From Photorhabdus khanii NC19 (GTDB lineage Bacteria; Pseudomonadota; Gammaproteobacteria; Enterobacterales; Enterobacteriaceae): 64,000 bases of DNA. The notes under the pieces were generated by a model that worked only from the letters and a program-made list of their open reading frames with translations, searched no databases and was not told where the DNA came from. The DNA is taken from positions 166,065 to 230,064 of the forward strand of contig NZ_AYSJ01000017.1 of assembly GCF_000517265.1 (NCBI RefSeq), written 5' to 3'. Of this stretch, positions 22,971 to 31,682 are shown piece by piece. Position 1 is the first letter of the stretch, and each line of letters opens with the position of its first letter. The translations under genes were made by a program, and so were the position numbers.

Positions 22971-24611
22971 GTGGCAAATCATCCGCGCGCGGGGCAGCTT
23001 GCCCGCCAAAGTGATCTGATAAATGTAGCGCAACTGACTTCACAGTATTACACCCTACATCCTCAGCCGGAAAACCCAGTGCATAAGGTTAAATTCGGTA
23101 CATCCGGCCATCGTGGCAGCTCTCAGCGCAGTAGTTTTAATGAAGCGCATATTCTGGCAATTGCTCAGGCAGTTGTGGAAGCCCGTAAGCAGCGGGGAAT
23201 AAATGGCCCTTGTTATGTGGGTAAAGATACTCATGCGTTGTCAGAAGCTGCTTTTATTTCTGTGTTGGAAGTGTTGACCGCCAATAATGTGCATGTGATT
23301 GTGCAGGAAAATAATGGATTTACGCCAACACCGGCGATTTCTCATGCCATCCTCTGTTATAACCGTCAGGGGAAGGCGCTGGCGGATGGGATCGTGATTA
23401 CACCATCCCATAATCCGCCGGAAGATGGCGGCATTAAATATAATCCACCTGATGGCGGCCCCGCCGATACGGATCTGACCACGATTATCGAACGTCGTGC
23501 TAACGAGTTGCTTGAAGAAGGCCTGAAAAGCGTTAAGAGTCTGCCATTTGCTCAGGCATTGAGCAGTGAATATCTGCACCAGCAAGATTTAGTCGAGCCA
23601 TATGTCGCTGCGCTGGGTGATGTGGTTGATATGGCTGCTATCCAGAAGGCAGGTTTGAAAATCGGTATTGATCCGTTGGGTGGCTCCGGCATTGCGTTTT
23701 GGCAGCGTATCGGTGAGTACTACAACCTGAATCTGACGTTAGTTAATGATCAGGTCGATCAGACGTTCCGTTTTATGCATCTGGATCATGATGGTGTCAT
23801 TCGCATGGATTGCTCATCTCCTTGGGCAATGGCAGGTTTGCTGGCAATGCGAGATAAGTTTGATCTGGCTTTTGCCAACGATCCTGATTATGACCGCCAC
23901 GGTATTGTCACACCAGCCGGTTTGATGAATCCAAACCACTATCTGGCAACCGCGATAGATTATTTGTTCCGTCATCGTCCACAATGGTCGGAAAGCGTTG
24001 CGGTAGGTAAAACGCTGGTTTCCAGTGCCATGATTGATCGGGTCGTTGCCGATCTTGGCCGTGAATTGGTGGAAGTGCCGGTCGGTTTTAAGTGGTTTGT
24101 TGATGGTTTGCATCAGGGCAAATTGGGCTTTGGCGGAGAGGAGAGTGCAGGGGCTTCTTTCCTGCGTTTCGATGGTATGCCGTGGTCCACGGATAAAGAT
24201 GGGATTATCCTCTGTTTGCTGGCAGCAGAAATAACCGCCGTGACAGGGGAAAATCCACAGCAGCGTTACGATAAGTTAGCCGCCCGTTTTGGTACACCGA
24301 GTTACAGCCGCATTCAGGCACCCGCAAGCCATCAGCAGAAGGCGTTGTTAGCCAAGTTGTCACCAGAAATGGTGACAGCAGATAAGCTTGCCGGTGATCC
24401 CATCACTGCCCGGTTGACGAAAGCCGCCGGTAACGGCGCATCCATCGGCGGCCTGAAAGTGATGACAGAAAATGGTTGGTTTGCCGCCCGTCCATCAGGA
24501 ACAGAGGAAGCCTATAAGATTTACTGTGAAAGTTTCCTTGGCCCTGAACATCGGGAGAAGATTGAACGCGAAGCACAGGATATTGTTAACCAGGTTTTTG
24601 CCGCCGTTTGA
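22971..24611 (+). CDS. pgm: Phosphoglucomutase (alpha-D-glucose 1,6-bisphosphate-dependent)
   Basis: Interconverts glucose 1-phosphate and glucose 6-phosphate in the cytosol, feeding UDP-glucose and glycogen metabolism. A GTG start at 22971 with AGGAGAG ten bases upstream gives 546 residues, exactly the E. coli length, and begins VANHPRAGQ like E. coli MAIHNRAGQ; an ATG further upstream at 22947 would add eight residues without family match. Visible motifs: substrate loop KFGTSGHRG, the active-site phosphoserine loop [12 protein letters not shown], the metal-binding DPDYDRHG, sugar loop GGEESAG and the phosphate-binding RPSGTE near the end. Probably cotranscribed with seqA. Confidence 0.97.
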   Translation: MANHPRAGQLARQSDLINVAQLTSQYYTLHPQPENPVHKVKFGTSGHRGSSQRSSFNEAHILAIAQAVVEARKQRGINGPCYVGKDTHALSEAAFISVLEVLTANNVHVIVQENNGFTPTPAISHAILCYNRQGKALADGIVITPSHNPPEDGGIKYNPPDGGPADTDLTTIIERRANELLEEGLKSVKSLPFAQALSSEYLHQQDLVEPYVAALGDVVDMAAIQKAGLKIGIDPLGGSGIAFWQRIGEYYNLNLTLVNDQVDQTFRFMHLDHDGVIRMDCSSPWAMAGLLAMRDKFDLAFANDPDYDRHGIVTPAGLMNPNHYLATAIDYLFRHRPQWSESVAVGKTLVSSAMIDRVVADLGRELVEVPVGFKWFVDGLHQGKLGFGGEESAGASFLRFDGMPWSTDKDGIILCLLAAEITAVTGENPQQRYDKLAARFGTPSYSRIQAPASHQQKALLAKLSPEMVTADKLAGDPITARLTKAAGNGASIGGLKVMTENGWFAARPSGTEEAYKIYCESFLGPEHREKIEREAQDIVNQVFAAV

Positions 24612-24629
24612 TATTTGGTTCGATTGAAT

Positions 24630-24666
24630 AATCCGCAATAGCTGTCACAGGTTATTGCGGATTTTT
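24630..24666 (+). terminator. Rho-independent terminator after pgm
   Basis: 11-bp perfect stem AATCCGCAATA (24630-24640) with TATTGCGGATT (24653-24663) followed by a T run. Confidence 0.9.
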
Positions 24667-24752
24667 GTTTTTAATCGCTATAAAATAAAAATGAGTTTGG
24701 ATGATAAGACAATTCTCTCTGTCTGAATATATCATTACTCTCATTAAGGAAA

Positions 24753-24874
24753 CTAAAGAATAAACTCATTACTAATCTCAGTTTTAGTGAGTGAATATTT
24801 TGGGGCTGTGGAATGGTTTCCAGTTTTATCTCAGATGGCCTCATATAAATCTATAAATAATAATTATCCCCACC
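24753..24874 (-). pseudogene. Decayed 3' fragment of a second kdpE copy
   Basis: About 120 bases align end to end with the 3' end of the intact kdpE on the same strand (31683-31803), for example TTTAGTGAGTGAATATTTTG against TTCAGTGAGTAAATGTTTTG, and CATATAAATCTATAAATAAT against CATATAAATCCGTAAGTAAT. Conceptual translation on the - strand keeps matches such as NYYL, IYM, KLET to KdpE NHYL, IYM, KLET, with an in-frame stop. The corresponding stop codon is at 24753-24755. It lies on the far side of the 25.3-31.6 kb gene cluster from the real kdpE. Confidence 0.85.
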
Positions 24875-25345
24875 AGAGTTTAGCTATTAAACTAAAATGC
24901 AATTTTATTTATCTATTTCACTTTGAATATAATATTACAGATTATTTTTTGGTTAGATTAAGCTGAGTTTTCTCGTTAATTGATCAATATTTGAATAGAT
25001 AAAGATTGAACTAAAAGGTTTTTATCTGAGATTAAGGACCCTTTTTATCCGTGTTTTCGCCTGTTAAAGTGCAAAGTACTTATGTCATTATGTTGCTCAT
25101 TAACATCACAAGCATTTGCTCTGTGTTTAACGTGTAACAAAAGTGTCATATTTTGTTTGCAATTAACATTTATTTTGATAATATATTAAAGATAAATTAT
25201 ACATCGTTGAATTTGCTTTATCGTGCAGATCATCCTAATGCTTGCTTCTACATTTGATTTTTGTAGCGGCAAGTGGGTTTTATGGACTTTCGTAAATATT
25301 TTAAATGCTTGGTTTAAAAGATATCAATAATATAAGAACATAATA
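24875..25345. other. A+T-rich intergenic region upstream of the biosynthetic cluster
   Basis: About 470 bases without a plausible gene. It must contain the promoter of the cluster beginning at 25346, but I cannot fix -35/-10 boxes with confidence in such A+T-rich sequence. No repeat or RNA structure stands out. Confidence 0.5.
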
Positions 25346-26578
25346 ATGAAAAATTTTTCTCTTAGTAGTTATACATCCATACCGGCATGTATATGGGGTT
25401 TATTTTTGGGGACTTTCGTAACAAGATCAACATCAATGATGGTATGGCCTTTTATATCTATTATCTTGTATACCAAGTTCCATTTTACTGCATCGATGAT
25501 TGGATTAGTTCTCTCTTTATCCATTGCGATTTCATCAATATTAAGTTTTTATGCAGGTTACTTCTCTGATAAAGTTGGCCGAGCCAGGATAATTATCATT
25601 GGATGTCTTATATCTTCATTGGCATATTTGATATTATGGTTATCTGAGCATCAGTCTGGTTTTATTATCGGTACGTTATTAGCGAATATCTCCTGGGCGC
25701 TGGTTAATAACCCAATAAAAGCAGTTATCGGTGATATTATCGAAGAAAAGCAGGTAAGAGAGAATGCCATGTATTTAAGGTATTTATTTCTGAATGCGGG
25801 TGCTGTAGTCGGGCCTTATTTAGGGGTAAAGTTAAGCCTGGATATTAATTCTATCTCATTTTTGATTGTTTCGGTATCCTATGTGATTTTTATGATCCCG
25901 GTCTATTTATTTGGTAAGAAAATAAAAATAAACTTAACTAATGATGATGATTTTAAAGGCACGATAAAGATTTTATTGAATGATCGGGTGTTTTTAATGT
26001 TGGTCATCAATAATATTCTCATGATGTTTATTTTTGGTCATTTTGATTCAACTCTGCCGCAGTTGATTACTTCATTAGGGTTTAATGGATATGCTGAGTT
26101 TATCGCTTCGCTTATTATGCTGCATGCGCTAACTATTGTAGTTATGCAGTTACCGTTTTCCATGTTAACGCAACAAATGGCATTAGAAACGAAAATAAAA
26201 ATAGGCACTGTATTACTCATTTTAGCTGAATTAATGTTCTTTATTTCATTTAAGTATTATGATGTTTATTTATTTTGGTATCTGGCTGCTTTTATCATGA
26301 GTATCAGTCAAACTATTTTGTTTCCATGTGTGAATGTTTTTATCGATCGTTTAGCGCCAAATGATTTACGTGGTGCATATTTTGGCGCAGCATCACTTTA
26401 TAGTATCGGTTTTTGTATCTCTCCATTAGTGGGTGGTACTGTTATTCAGTTCTTTAATGGTGGCGTGTTATTTCAATTATTAGCGATATTAAGTGTGTTG
26501 GTGTTGGTAATTTTTTGCCGTATGTTTAAACTAAGGGATAAACATGAAATTAATATTAGAAGAAGTCTCGAATCTTAG
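25346..26578 (+). CDS. MFS transporter, probable product exporter
   Basis: 410 residues, inner membrane, with about 11-12 hydrophobic segments and the MFS motif A between TM2 and TM3 (GYFSDKVGRARIIIIG, residues ~72-87). Overall resembles drug/H+ antiporters of the MdtH type more than sugar transporters; it does not resemble the fosmidomycin exporter Fsr by eye. It is the first gene of a tightly packed cluster and overlaps the next gene by 35 bases, so translation is coupled. The natural reading is export of, and self-protection against, the small molecule made by the downstream enzymes. Substrate is inference. Confidence 0.85.
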   Translation: MKNFSLSSYTSIPACIWGLFLGTFVTRSTSMMVWPFISIILYTKFHFTASMIGLVLSLSIAISSILSFYAGYFSDKVGRARIIIIGCLISSLAYLILWLSEHQSGFIIGTLLANISWALVNNPIKAVIGDIIEEKQVRENAMYLRYLFLNAGAVVGPYLGVKLSLDINSISFLIVSVSYVIFMIPVYLFGKKIKINLTNDDDFKGTIKILLNDRVFLMLVINNILMMFIFGHFDSTLPQLITSLGFNGYAEFIASLIMLHALTIVVMQLPFSMLTQQMALETKIKIGTVLLILAELMFFISFKYYDVYLFWYLAAFIMSISQTILFPCVNVFIDRLAPNDLRGAYFGAASLYSIGFCISPLVGGTVIQFFNGGVLFQLLAILSVLVLVIFCRMFKLRDKHEINIRRSLES

Positions 26579-26939
26579 ACCAACTGAATTACATTGTCCT
26601 GCTCGTGTTGAGCAGTTAATAGAGAAAGTTAAACTTGAAGGTTTTTGGACTCAACCTATCTGGATTGATGAAGCAACGAATGTGGTGATTGATGGTCATC
26701 ATAGACTCGAATTAGCCAAAACACTCAAGCTAAGTTGTATTCCTTGTCTGGCATTTGATTATCAGAAAGAGTTGTTGGTTTATTCACGTAATGAGAATAA
26801 AACAATTAGTCATGTTGATGTTATTAATGCGGGTCTGGATGGGAAACCATTGGGTTATAAACAGACTCGTCATGAGTTTGCCGGGAATGTTATTGAAACG
26901 CAAATTGCGTTAAAAATGTTAGGGTTTGTCAATGAATAA
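26544..26939 (+). CDS. ParB/Srx-fold protein, SerK/SbnI-like free amino-acid kinase
   Basis: 131 residues. The sequence VVIDGHHRLELAK (D50-G-H-H-R54) is the phosphate-handling motif of the ParB-like superfamily, in the DGHHR form found in the free serine kinases SerK (archaeal, ADP-dependent) and SbnI (staphyloferrin B locus), both of which make O-phospho-L-serine. The protein has no helix-turn-helix or partition partner, so a plasmid-segregation role is unlikely. In this cluster, O-phosphoserine would be the natural substrate for the cytidylyltransferase-PLP fusion two genes downstream. Kinase activity and the serine substrate are inferred from family and context. Overlaps the upstream gene by 35 bases and the downstream gene by 8. 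Confidence 0.75.
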   Translation: MKLILEEVSNLRPTELHCPARVEQLIEKVKLEGFWTQPIWIDEATNVVIDGHHRLELAKTLKLSCIPCLAFDYQKELLVYSRNENKTISHVDVINAGLDGKPLGYKQTRHEFAGNVIETQIALKMLGFVNE

Positions 26940-28128
26940 GCAGTTTTATGATGTTGTGATGTGTGGTGCAGGTCCTGCAAATATCTCTTTAATTCCAGAT
27001 TTATTAAAAGATGAAGCTATAAAACATTGTCTGATTTTAGAAAAAACAGAGATGGTCGGTTCTGGTGCATTAAAGAAGTATAAAATTACTGCGAACTCTT
27101 TAGGTAGTGTATTTTTAGAGAAATTTGGCGGCGGTGATGATGAGTTGAGTCAATATATAAGATCAACCTCAGAGTGGGAATATTTTAGTGCCAATAAAGA
27201 TAAACCGGTTGAATTGAGAGTTGTCGGTCAATATTTGGAGAGAATTGCACGCTTTATTCAGGAAAATAAATATGGTGATCGGTTTGGTGTATTGACCGGT
27301 GCGGAAGTAAAAAAGATTAAGCAGAATGAAAATGGCGACTATGATATAACTTATCATAAAGATAATGAAGACTATATTGTATCAACGCGAAAAGTCCTGT
27401 TTAATATAGGTGGAAACCCGAACGAATCCAGATTATTACATAATAGTCATAATATGACTTCAGGTGATTTTATTAAAGGTGTTTATGATGAGATCATCAA
27501 TAAAGGTGATATAAAAAGTATATCAATATTAGGTTCGTCACACAGTTCTGTTTCCTGTTTGATTCGGCTGATAGAACAATTAAAGTTTACTGGTAAGATA
27601 AATGTTCTGGTTAATAAAGATTTCAAGCTGTTTTTTGATTCACCTGCCAGTGCAGAATCTTACGGCTATGATTTCGTCCAGGAAGATATCTGCCCTTTAA
27701 GTGGCCGGGTTAATCGATATTCAGGTCTGAGATATGACTCTTTTGTATTTGCACAAGAGCTTAAAGTAAGAAAACATAAAAATATTTCTATTTTAAATAT
27801 CTCAGAAATATCGAGTGATGAGGTTATTCAACGTATTAATTGTGACGATTTATTAATTCATTGTACTGGGTATCACTCCAAACTTGTTGAAATCGTTGAT
27901 AAAAATAATATTCATGTTAAATTTAAAAGTGATAAATATGGTTTGCTGACTAATGCAAAATTAAATCCTATATCAATGTCGGGTGAAACGCTCAATAATT
28001 TTCATACATTTGGTCTGGGATCTGGTGTAAAAACCGGTGGTGAAATTGGTGGCGAGGCAAGTTTCCACGGACGAATTGACGGGGTTTGGGTATATCAGCA
28101 TGTGATATATGACGCTGTATTTAATTGA
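26932..28128 (+). CDS. Flavin-dependent N-monooxygenase (ornithine/lysine N-hydroxylase type)
   Basis: 398 residues from the ATG at 26932 (a TTG two codons earlier is possible). FAD-binding motif GAGPANISL near the N-terminus, an internal dinucleotide-binding motif ILGSSHSSVS (~residue 200), and the late LLIHCTGYHS motif typical of class B flavin N-hydroxylating monooxygenases. Such enzymes convert a primary amine to a hydroxylamine using NADPH and O2. FrbG of the FR-900098 pathway is of this class and acts on a CMP-linked aminoalkyl phosphonate; here the neighbouring cytidylyltransferase suggests an analogous CMP-linked amine as substrate. Cytosolic. Specific substrate is inference. Confidence 0.8.
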   Translation: MNKQFYDVVMCGAGPANISLIPDLLKDEAIKHCLILEKTEMVGSGALKKYKITANSLGSVFLEKFGGGDDELSQYIRSTSEWEYFSANKDKPVELRVVGQYLERIARFIQENKYGDRFGVLTGAEVKKIKQNENGDYDITYHKDNEDYIVSTRKVLFNIGGNPNESRLLHNSHNMTSGDFIKGVYDEIINKGDIKSISILGSSHSSVSCLIRLIEQLKFTGKINVLVNKDFKLFFDSPASAESYGYDFVQEDICPLSGRVNRYSGLRYDSFVFAQELKVRKHKNISILNISEISSDEVIQRINCDDLLIHCTGYHSKLVEIVDKNNIHVKFKSDKYGLLTNAKLNPISMSGETLNNFHTFGLGSGVKTGGEIGGEASFHGRIDGVWVYQHVIYDAVFN

Positions 28129-28239
28129 TAGATAGCTCAATATCAATTTTACATTATTAACGAGCTGTATTTTAGGTTAATTCTTATTTAAGAATTCCGA
28201 TAGCTTTCTAACATCTATTTAAAATAAATTATCAAAACT

Positions 28240-30096
28240 ATGAATGAAAAAACAGTAATACTGCTTTGTGCAGGAAGAGGCAGCCGTTTATCTACCAGAA
28301 CATCAAATAAACCAAAACCTTTGGTAGAAACCAATCAAACATCATTTATCGATAATGCGCTGAAAAATATCGAATCTGTCGGTATTAGGAAAGTGATTAT
28401 TGTGGTGGGTTATAAAAGTTATGTTTTAATGTCTCATATTAAACAAAAGACATATAACCTGGATATTGAATTTGTTAATAGTGAAAAATGGGAATCGACC
28501 AACAATCTCTATTCTTTATATCTTGCCAGAAATTGGATTAAGCAAGATACGCTGATCCTTGAAGGTGATATATTCTTCACCAAGAAATGTCTGGAAACGG
28601 TGATGTTAAAAGCAGGCGATCTGAATGTCCTGGTTTCTCCTCTTAGTGGGAATATGGAAGGGACTTATGCAAAAATAGATAAAGATAATATTATTGCATT
28701 AAATTCCACCAAGGATAGTGATTATCAGGTTGAAGATGGGCAATATAAGACAGTAAATATTTATCATATTTGCAGCGCTAATTTTGCGGAATATGTGAAT
28801 AAAGAGTTAGAAAATTACGTTAATAATGGGTTAACCGGGCTATATTATGAAGATATATTTAAAAAATCTTTATTGGATAATATAGCTGAATTTAAAGCAA
28901 GTATTGTTGATCATTCTCAATGGTATGAAGTCGATAATACTTATGATCTTGCTATTTGTGATTTCATTTCAAGTAATAATAAGCTGGATCTTGTGCAGAA
29001 TAGGCATGGTGGATATTGGCGTTATCCTATTATTGATTTTGCATTAATTTATAATTTCAACTTTCCACCTAAAAAATTGAAAGATGAAATGAAGAATAAT
29101 TTTGATGAGATATTACTCAATTATCCTGGTGGAAATCGTTTAGTTGAATACGCCTTATCTGAATTTCTTGGCGTAGAAAAAACGAAATTATGTATTTCAA
29201 ATGGTGCTGCTGAAATAATAAAACGGCTACCTGAAATTTATACAGGTAAAGTATTAGTCACTGTGCCATCATTTAATGAGTATGCTAATTGTTTTGGTAA
29301 AGACAGAACAATATTTAGCTATAGCAAAGAGAGCAGAGATTTTGAGATAGATATTGATGAATTATTAACGTTGGCGAAAGAAGAAAAGCCAAGTGTGGTG
29401 GTGATTGAGTCACCAAATAACCCGACAGGTAAACTGACGCCAATTAATAGTTTGTTATATTTGGCTGGCGAGTTATTGACATTAAATATAGACCTGATTG
29501 TTGATGAATCTTTCTTAGATTTCTCTAAAATGCGTGACGATACAATGTTAATGCATTTAGATAACTATAAAAATTTATCTGTTATTCGCAGTATGAGTAA
29601 AACCTTTGGTATTGGTGGTATTCGGATAGGATATATTGCAACCGCGAATCAAGCATTACTCGGTAAAGTGAGGTCAGTATTGCCTATTTGGAATATTAAT
29701 GGTTTTGCTGAAGAATTTTTATTGCGGTTGCCGCAATATAGAGAGAGCTATAAATTAAGCTGTGAACAGGTGATTATTGATACGTTAAAATTACAGCAAG
29801 AATTGAATTCAATTGAAGGTATTACTGCCTATGAAACGGATTCTAATTTTGTTTACTGTAAATTCCATGTTTCCGATGCAAAAACGGTATCACAGTTACT
29901 TTTAGAGATTCATGGCGTGTATATAAAAGAGTGTTCCGGGAAAGGCAATGCCGATTCTGATCTATATTGCCGGGTATCTTGCCGGACACAAAGCGATAAT
30001 GAAATTTTAATCCGCTCATTACGCATGGTAATGCAGGGGCTGATTAATATTAGTGATATTAGTACGATTAAGGAAGTTAACGAGGTCTGCGAATGA
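28240..30096 (+). CDS. Bifunctional cytidylyltransferase - PLP-dependent decarboxylase/aminotransferase (FrbH/PntC-like)
   Basis: 618 residues. Residues ~1-240 are a nucleotidyltransferase: CAGRGSRLSTRTSNKPKPLV signature, NNLYSLYLAR and WYEVDNTYD resemble the phosphocholine cytidylyltransferase LicC. Residues ~255-610 are a fold-type I PLP enzyme of the HisC/CobD group: SNGAAE, ESPNNPTG, VDESFLDF, and the PLP lysine K454 in SMSKTFGIGG. The same fusion is known in FrbH (FR-900098; attaches CMP and decarboxylates) and PntC (CMP-aminoethylphosphonate). With a serine kinase next door, a likely reaction is O-phosphoserine to CDP-ethanolamine by cytidylyl transfer and decarboxylation. No phosphoenolpyruvate mutase is in the window, so a phosphate rather than a phosphonate substrate is favoured. 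ATGA overlap with the next gene. Confidence 0.85.
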   Translation: MNEKTVILLCAGRGSRLSTRTSNKPKPLVETNQTSFIDNALKNIESVGIRKVIIVVGYKSYVLMSHIKQKTYNLDIEFVNSEKWESTNNLYSLYLARNWIKQDTLILEGDIFFTKKCLETVMLKAGDLNVLVSPLSGNMEGTYAKIDKDNIIALNSTKDSDYQVEDGQYKTVNIYHICSANFAEYVNKELENYVNNGLTGLYYEDIFKKSLLDNIAEFKASIVDHSQWYEVDNTYDLAICDFISSNNKLDLVQNRHGGYWRYPIIDFALIYNFNFPPKKLKDEMKNNFDEILLNYPGGNRLVEYALSEFLGVEKTKLCISNGAAEIIKRLPEIYTGKVLVTVPSFNEYANCFGKDRTIFSYSKESRDFEIDIDELLTLAKEEKPSVVVIESPNNPTGKLTPINSLLYLAGELLTLNIDLIVDESFLDFSKMRDDTMLMHLDNYKNLSVIRSMSKTFGIGGIRIGYIATANQALLGKVRSVLPIWNINGFAEEFLLRLPQYRESYKLSCEQVIIDTLKLQQELNSIEGITAYETDSNFVYCKFHVSDAKTVSQLLLEIHGVYIKECSGKGNADSDLYCRVSCRTQSDNEILIRSLRMVMQGLINISDISTIKEVNEVCE

Positions 30097-30767
30097 GTCA
30101 TCCAAAAACAGTCGTGATTTGTGGTAAAGGAGAATTGGCAATTTTCATTTGTCAGTATTTCTTGAATCATAAAGATTATCAAATATTGCATGTTGTGGCA
30201 GATAAATTCGAACCTGTCAGTACTGAGCAGACATTAATAGATTTTTGTCATGAAAACAATATTTCTATTATTGAAGATAATAAAGTTGAGAATTTACCCG
30301 GTTATGAAAGTGGTAATTTCAATTGCGATTTGTGCTTTGTCGTATTTCATAAGCGGATATTGCCGTTAAAATTCATTAATTCTTGTAAAAGAATATTGAA
30401 TATCCATTTGTCCCATTTGCCTAAATATCGCGGCGTCAGGCCAGTAAATTGGGCTTTGAAAAATGGTGAGTCATCTCATGGTGTGACGATCCATGAAATT
30501 AATGAAGGTATTGATGCGGGTCCAATTGTGAATCAGGTTTCATTTTCTATTTATCCAGAATTTGAAGAAGTTATTGATACTTATACCCGGGCTGTTAGCT
30601 ATGCCAGACAATTATTCCTTGATACCATGCCAATGGTGGAAAAAATAACGCCAAGACCGCAAATGGATTCAGAGGCTAGTATTTATTATGAGAAAGATAA
30701 TCATAATCTGGCAGAAAGGATGACATTTACCAAGAAAGCATCGCTTGAATTGCTGAATAAAGCGTAG
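30093..30767 (+). CDS. Formyltetrahydrofolate-dependent formyltransferase
   Basis: 224 residues of the formyl_transf_N family. The catalytic triad Asn103-His105-Asp141 is in place (NIHLSHLPKYRG and GIDAGPIV), aligning with N106/H108/D144 of methionyl-tRNA formyltransferase, but the tRNA-binding C-terminal domain is absent, so the substrate should be a small amine. Expected donor is N10-formyl-tetrahydrofolate. Starts inside the stop of the upstream gene (ATGA), hence translationally coupled. In this context it would N-formylate the hydroxylamine made by the flavin enzyme, giving the N-formyl-N-hydroxy group that chelates the metal of DXP reductoisomerase in fosmidomycin-like inhibitors. Product is inference; family is solid. 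Confidence 0.85.
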   Translation: MSHPKTVVICGKGELAIFICQYFLNHKDYQILHVVADKFEPVSTEQTLIDFCHENNISIIEDNKVENLPGYESGNFNCDLCFVVFHKRILPLKFINSCKRILNIHLSHLPKYRGVRPVNWALKNGESSHGVTIHEINEGIDAGPIVNQVSFSIYPEFEEVIDTYTRAVSYARQLFLDTMPMVEKITPRPQMDSEASIYYEKDNHNLAERMTFTKKASLELLNKA

Positions 30768-30800
30768 ATAATAATTGCTTTTAATGTACCGGGGAAGTTC

Positions 30801-31622
30801 ATGTATAATCTTATTGCTACAGATCTTGATGGAACTCTGTTACTTCAAGGGGATACGGTAGGTAAATTTACCCGCCAAGTGTTGACTGATTTGTCAAATA
30901 CGGGAAAACAGATCGTATTTGCCACTGGTAGACATCATGCTGATGTTAACGCCATTATTGGTGATTTTGATATACCTGTACATCTGATTACGTCTAATGG
31001 TGCCAGATTGACAAGTGCCTGTAAAAAGTTGGATATCAGACAATATCTGCCGGGTGATGTAGTAAAAAGATTAATTGAGGAAACGCAGGCAGATCACGAT
31101 TTAGTGATTAATATGTATTGTGGTTCCCAATGGTTAACCAGTGAATTACACCATAGTTTCAGTGATTTTAATCAGAATGATAATTTTAATCCAACGATCA
31201 GACCGGCTGATGAAATGCCTTGTGATGCTGTTGAAAAAATCTTTTTCATTCATAAGCGCAGAGATCACGACGTGTTGGTTAAATTGGAACGCCATTTAAT
31301 TGAGCTGTTTTCTGATAGTGTCAGTGTCGCTTTCTCGTTTCCTTGGTGTCTGGAAGTGATGGACTGTGGGGTTTCTAAGGGACAGGCGTTAATTCAGTTA
31401 GCTGGGTTTCTTGGGGTTCCAATCAATCAAACTATTGCATTTGGCGATGGTATGAATGATGTGGAAATGCTTTCAACCGCCGCTAAAGGGGTCATCATGG
31501 GAACGGCACAGGATAGGGTTAAACAAGCGCTGCCTCATGCGGATGTTATTGGTTCTTGTTGTGAAGAGTCTGTCGCTCATTATTTATCTGAACATGTCTA
31601 TCAGGTGAATAATCTGTCCTAA
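30801..31622 (+). CDS. Cof-like HAD-superfamily phosphatase
   Basis: 273 residues, HAD subclass IIB. Motif 1 DLDGT (Asp8 nucleophile, Asp10), motif 2 TSNGAR region, motif 3 lysine in VSKGQAL and motif 4 GDGMNDVEML. Overall it is close to E. coli Cof (272 residues), sharing KIFF/KICF, CLEV and the ending VIGSC..SVSHYL-like segment. Cof hydrolyses small phosphates such as HMP-PP. It lies 33 bases after the formyltransferase on the same strand, so it may belong to the cluster (trimming a phosphorylated product or protecting the host) or may be a housekeeping gene brought along; I cannot decide. Confidence 0.85.
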   Translation: MYNLIATDLDGTLLLQGDTVGKFTRQVLTDLSNTGKQIVFATGRHHADVNAIIGDFDIPVHLITSNGARLTSACKKLDIRQYLPGDVVKRLIEETQADHDLVINMYCGSQWLTSELHHSFSDFNQNDNFNPTIRPADEMPCDAVEKIFFIHKRRDHDVLVKLERHLIELFSDSVSVAFSFPWCLEVMDCGVSKGQALIQLAGFLGVPINQTIAFGDGMNDVEMLSTAAKGVIMGTAQDRVKQALPHADVIGSCCEESVAHYLSEHVYQVNNLS

Positions 31623-31645
31623 ACTTTGCCAAGAGCAGTTAATTG

Positions 31646-31680
31646 CCTGAGACATGAAGCGATTCGATTCGTGTTTCAGG
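31646..31680. terminator. Convergent stem-loop between the cluster and kdpE
   Basis: Stem CCTGAGACATGAA (31646-31658) with TTCGTGTTTCAGG (31668-31680), 13 bp allowing two G-U pairs, lying between the stop codons of two converging genes. No strong T run, so termination strength is uncertain. Confidence 0.5.
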
Positions 31681-31682
31681 TA

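Noticed and set aside
26544-26939. ParB chromosome/plasmid partition protein
   Set aside because: No helix-turn-helix, no ParA partner, only 131 residues, and embedded by overlaps in a biosynthetic operon.
25346-30767. Calling the cluster a phosphonate pathway
   Set aside because: No PEP mutase, phosphonopyruvate decarboxylase or other C-P-forming enzyme is present; the kinase-like gene points to a phosphate instead. The phosphonate option stays open if a mutase lies elsewhere.
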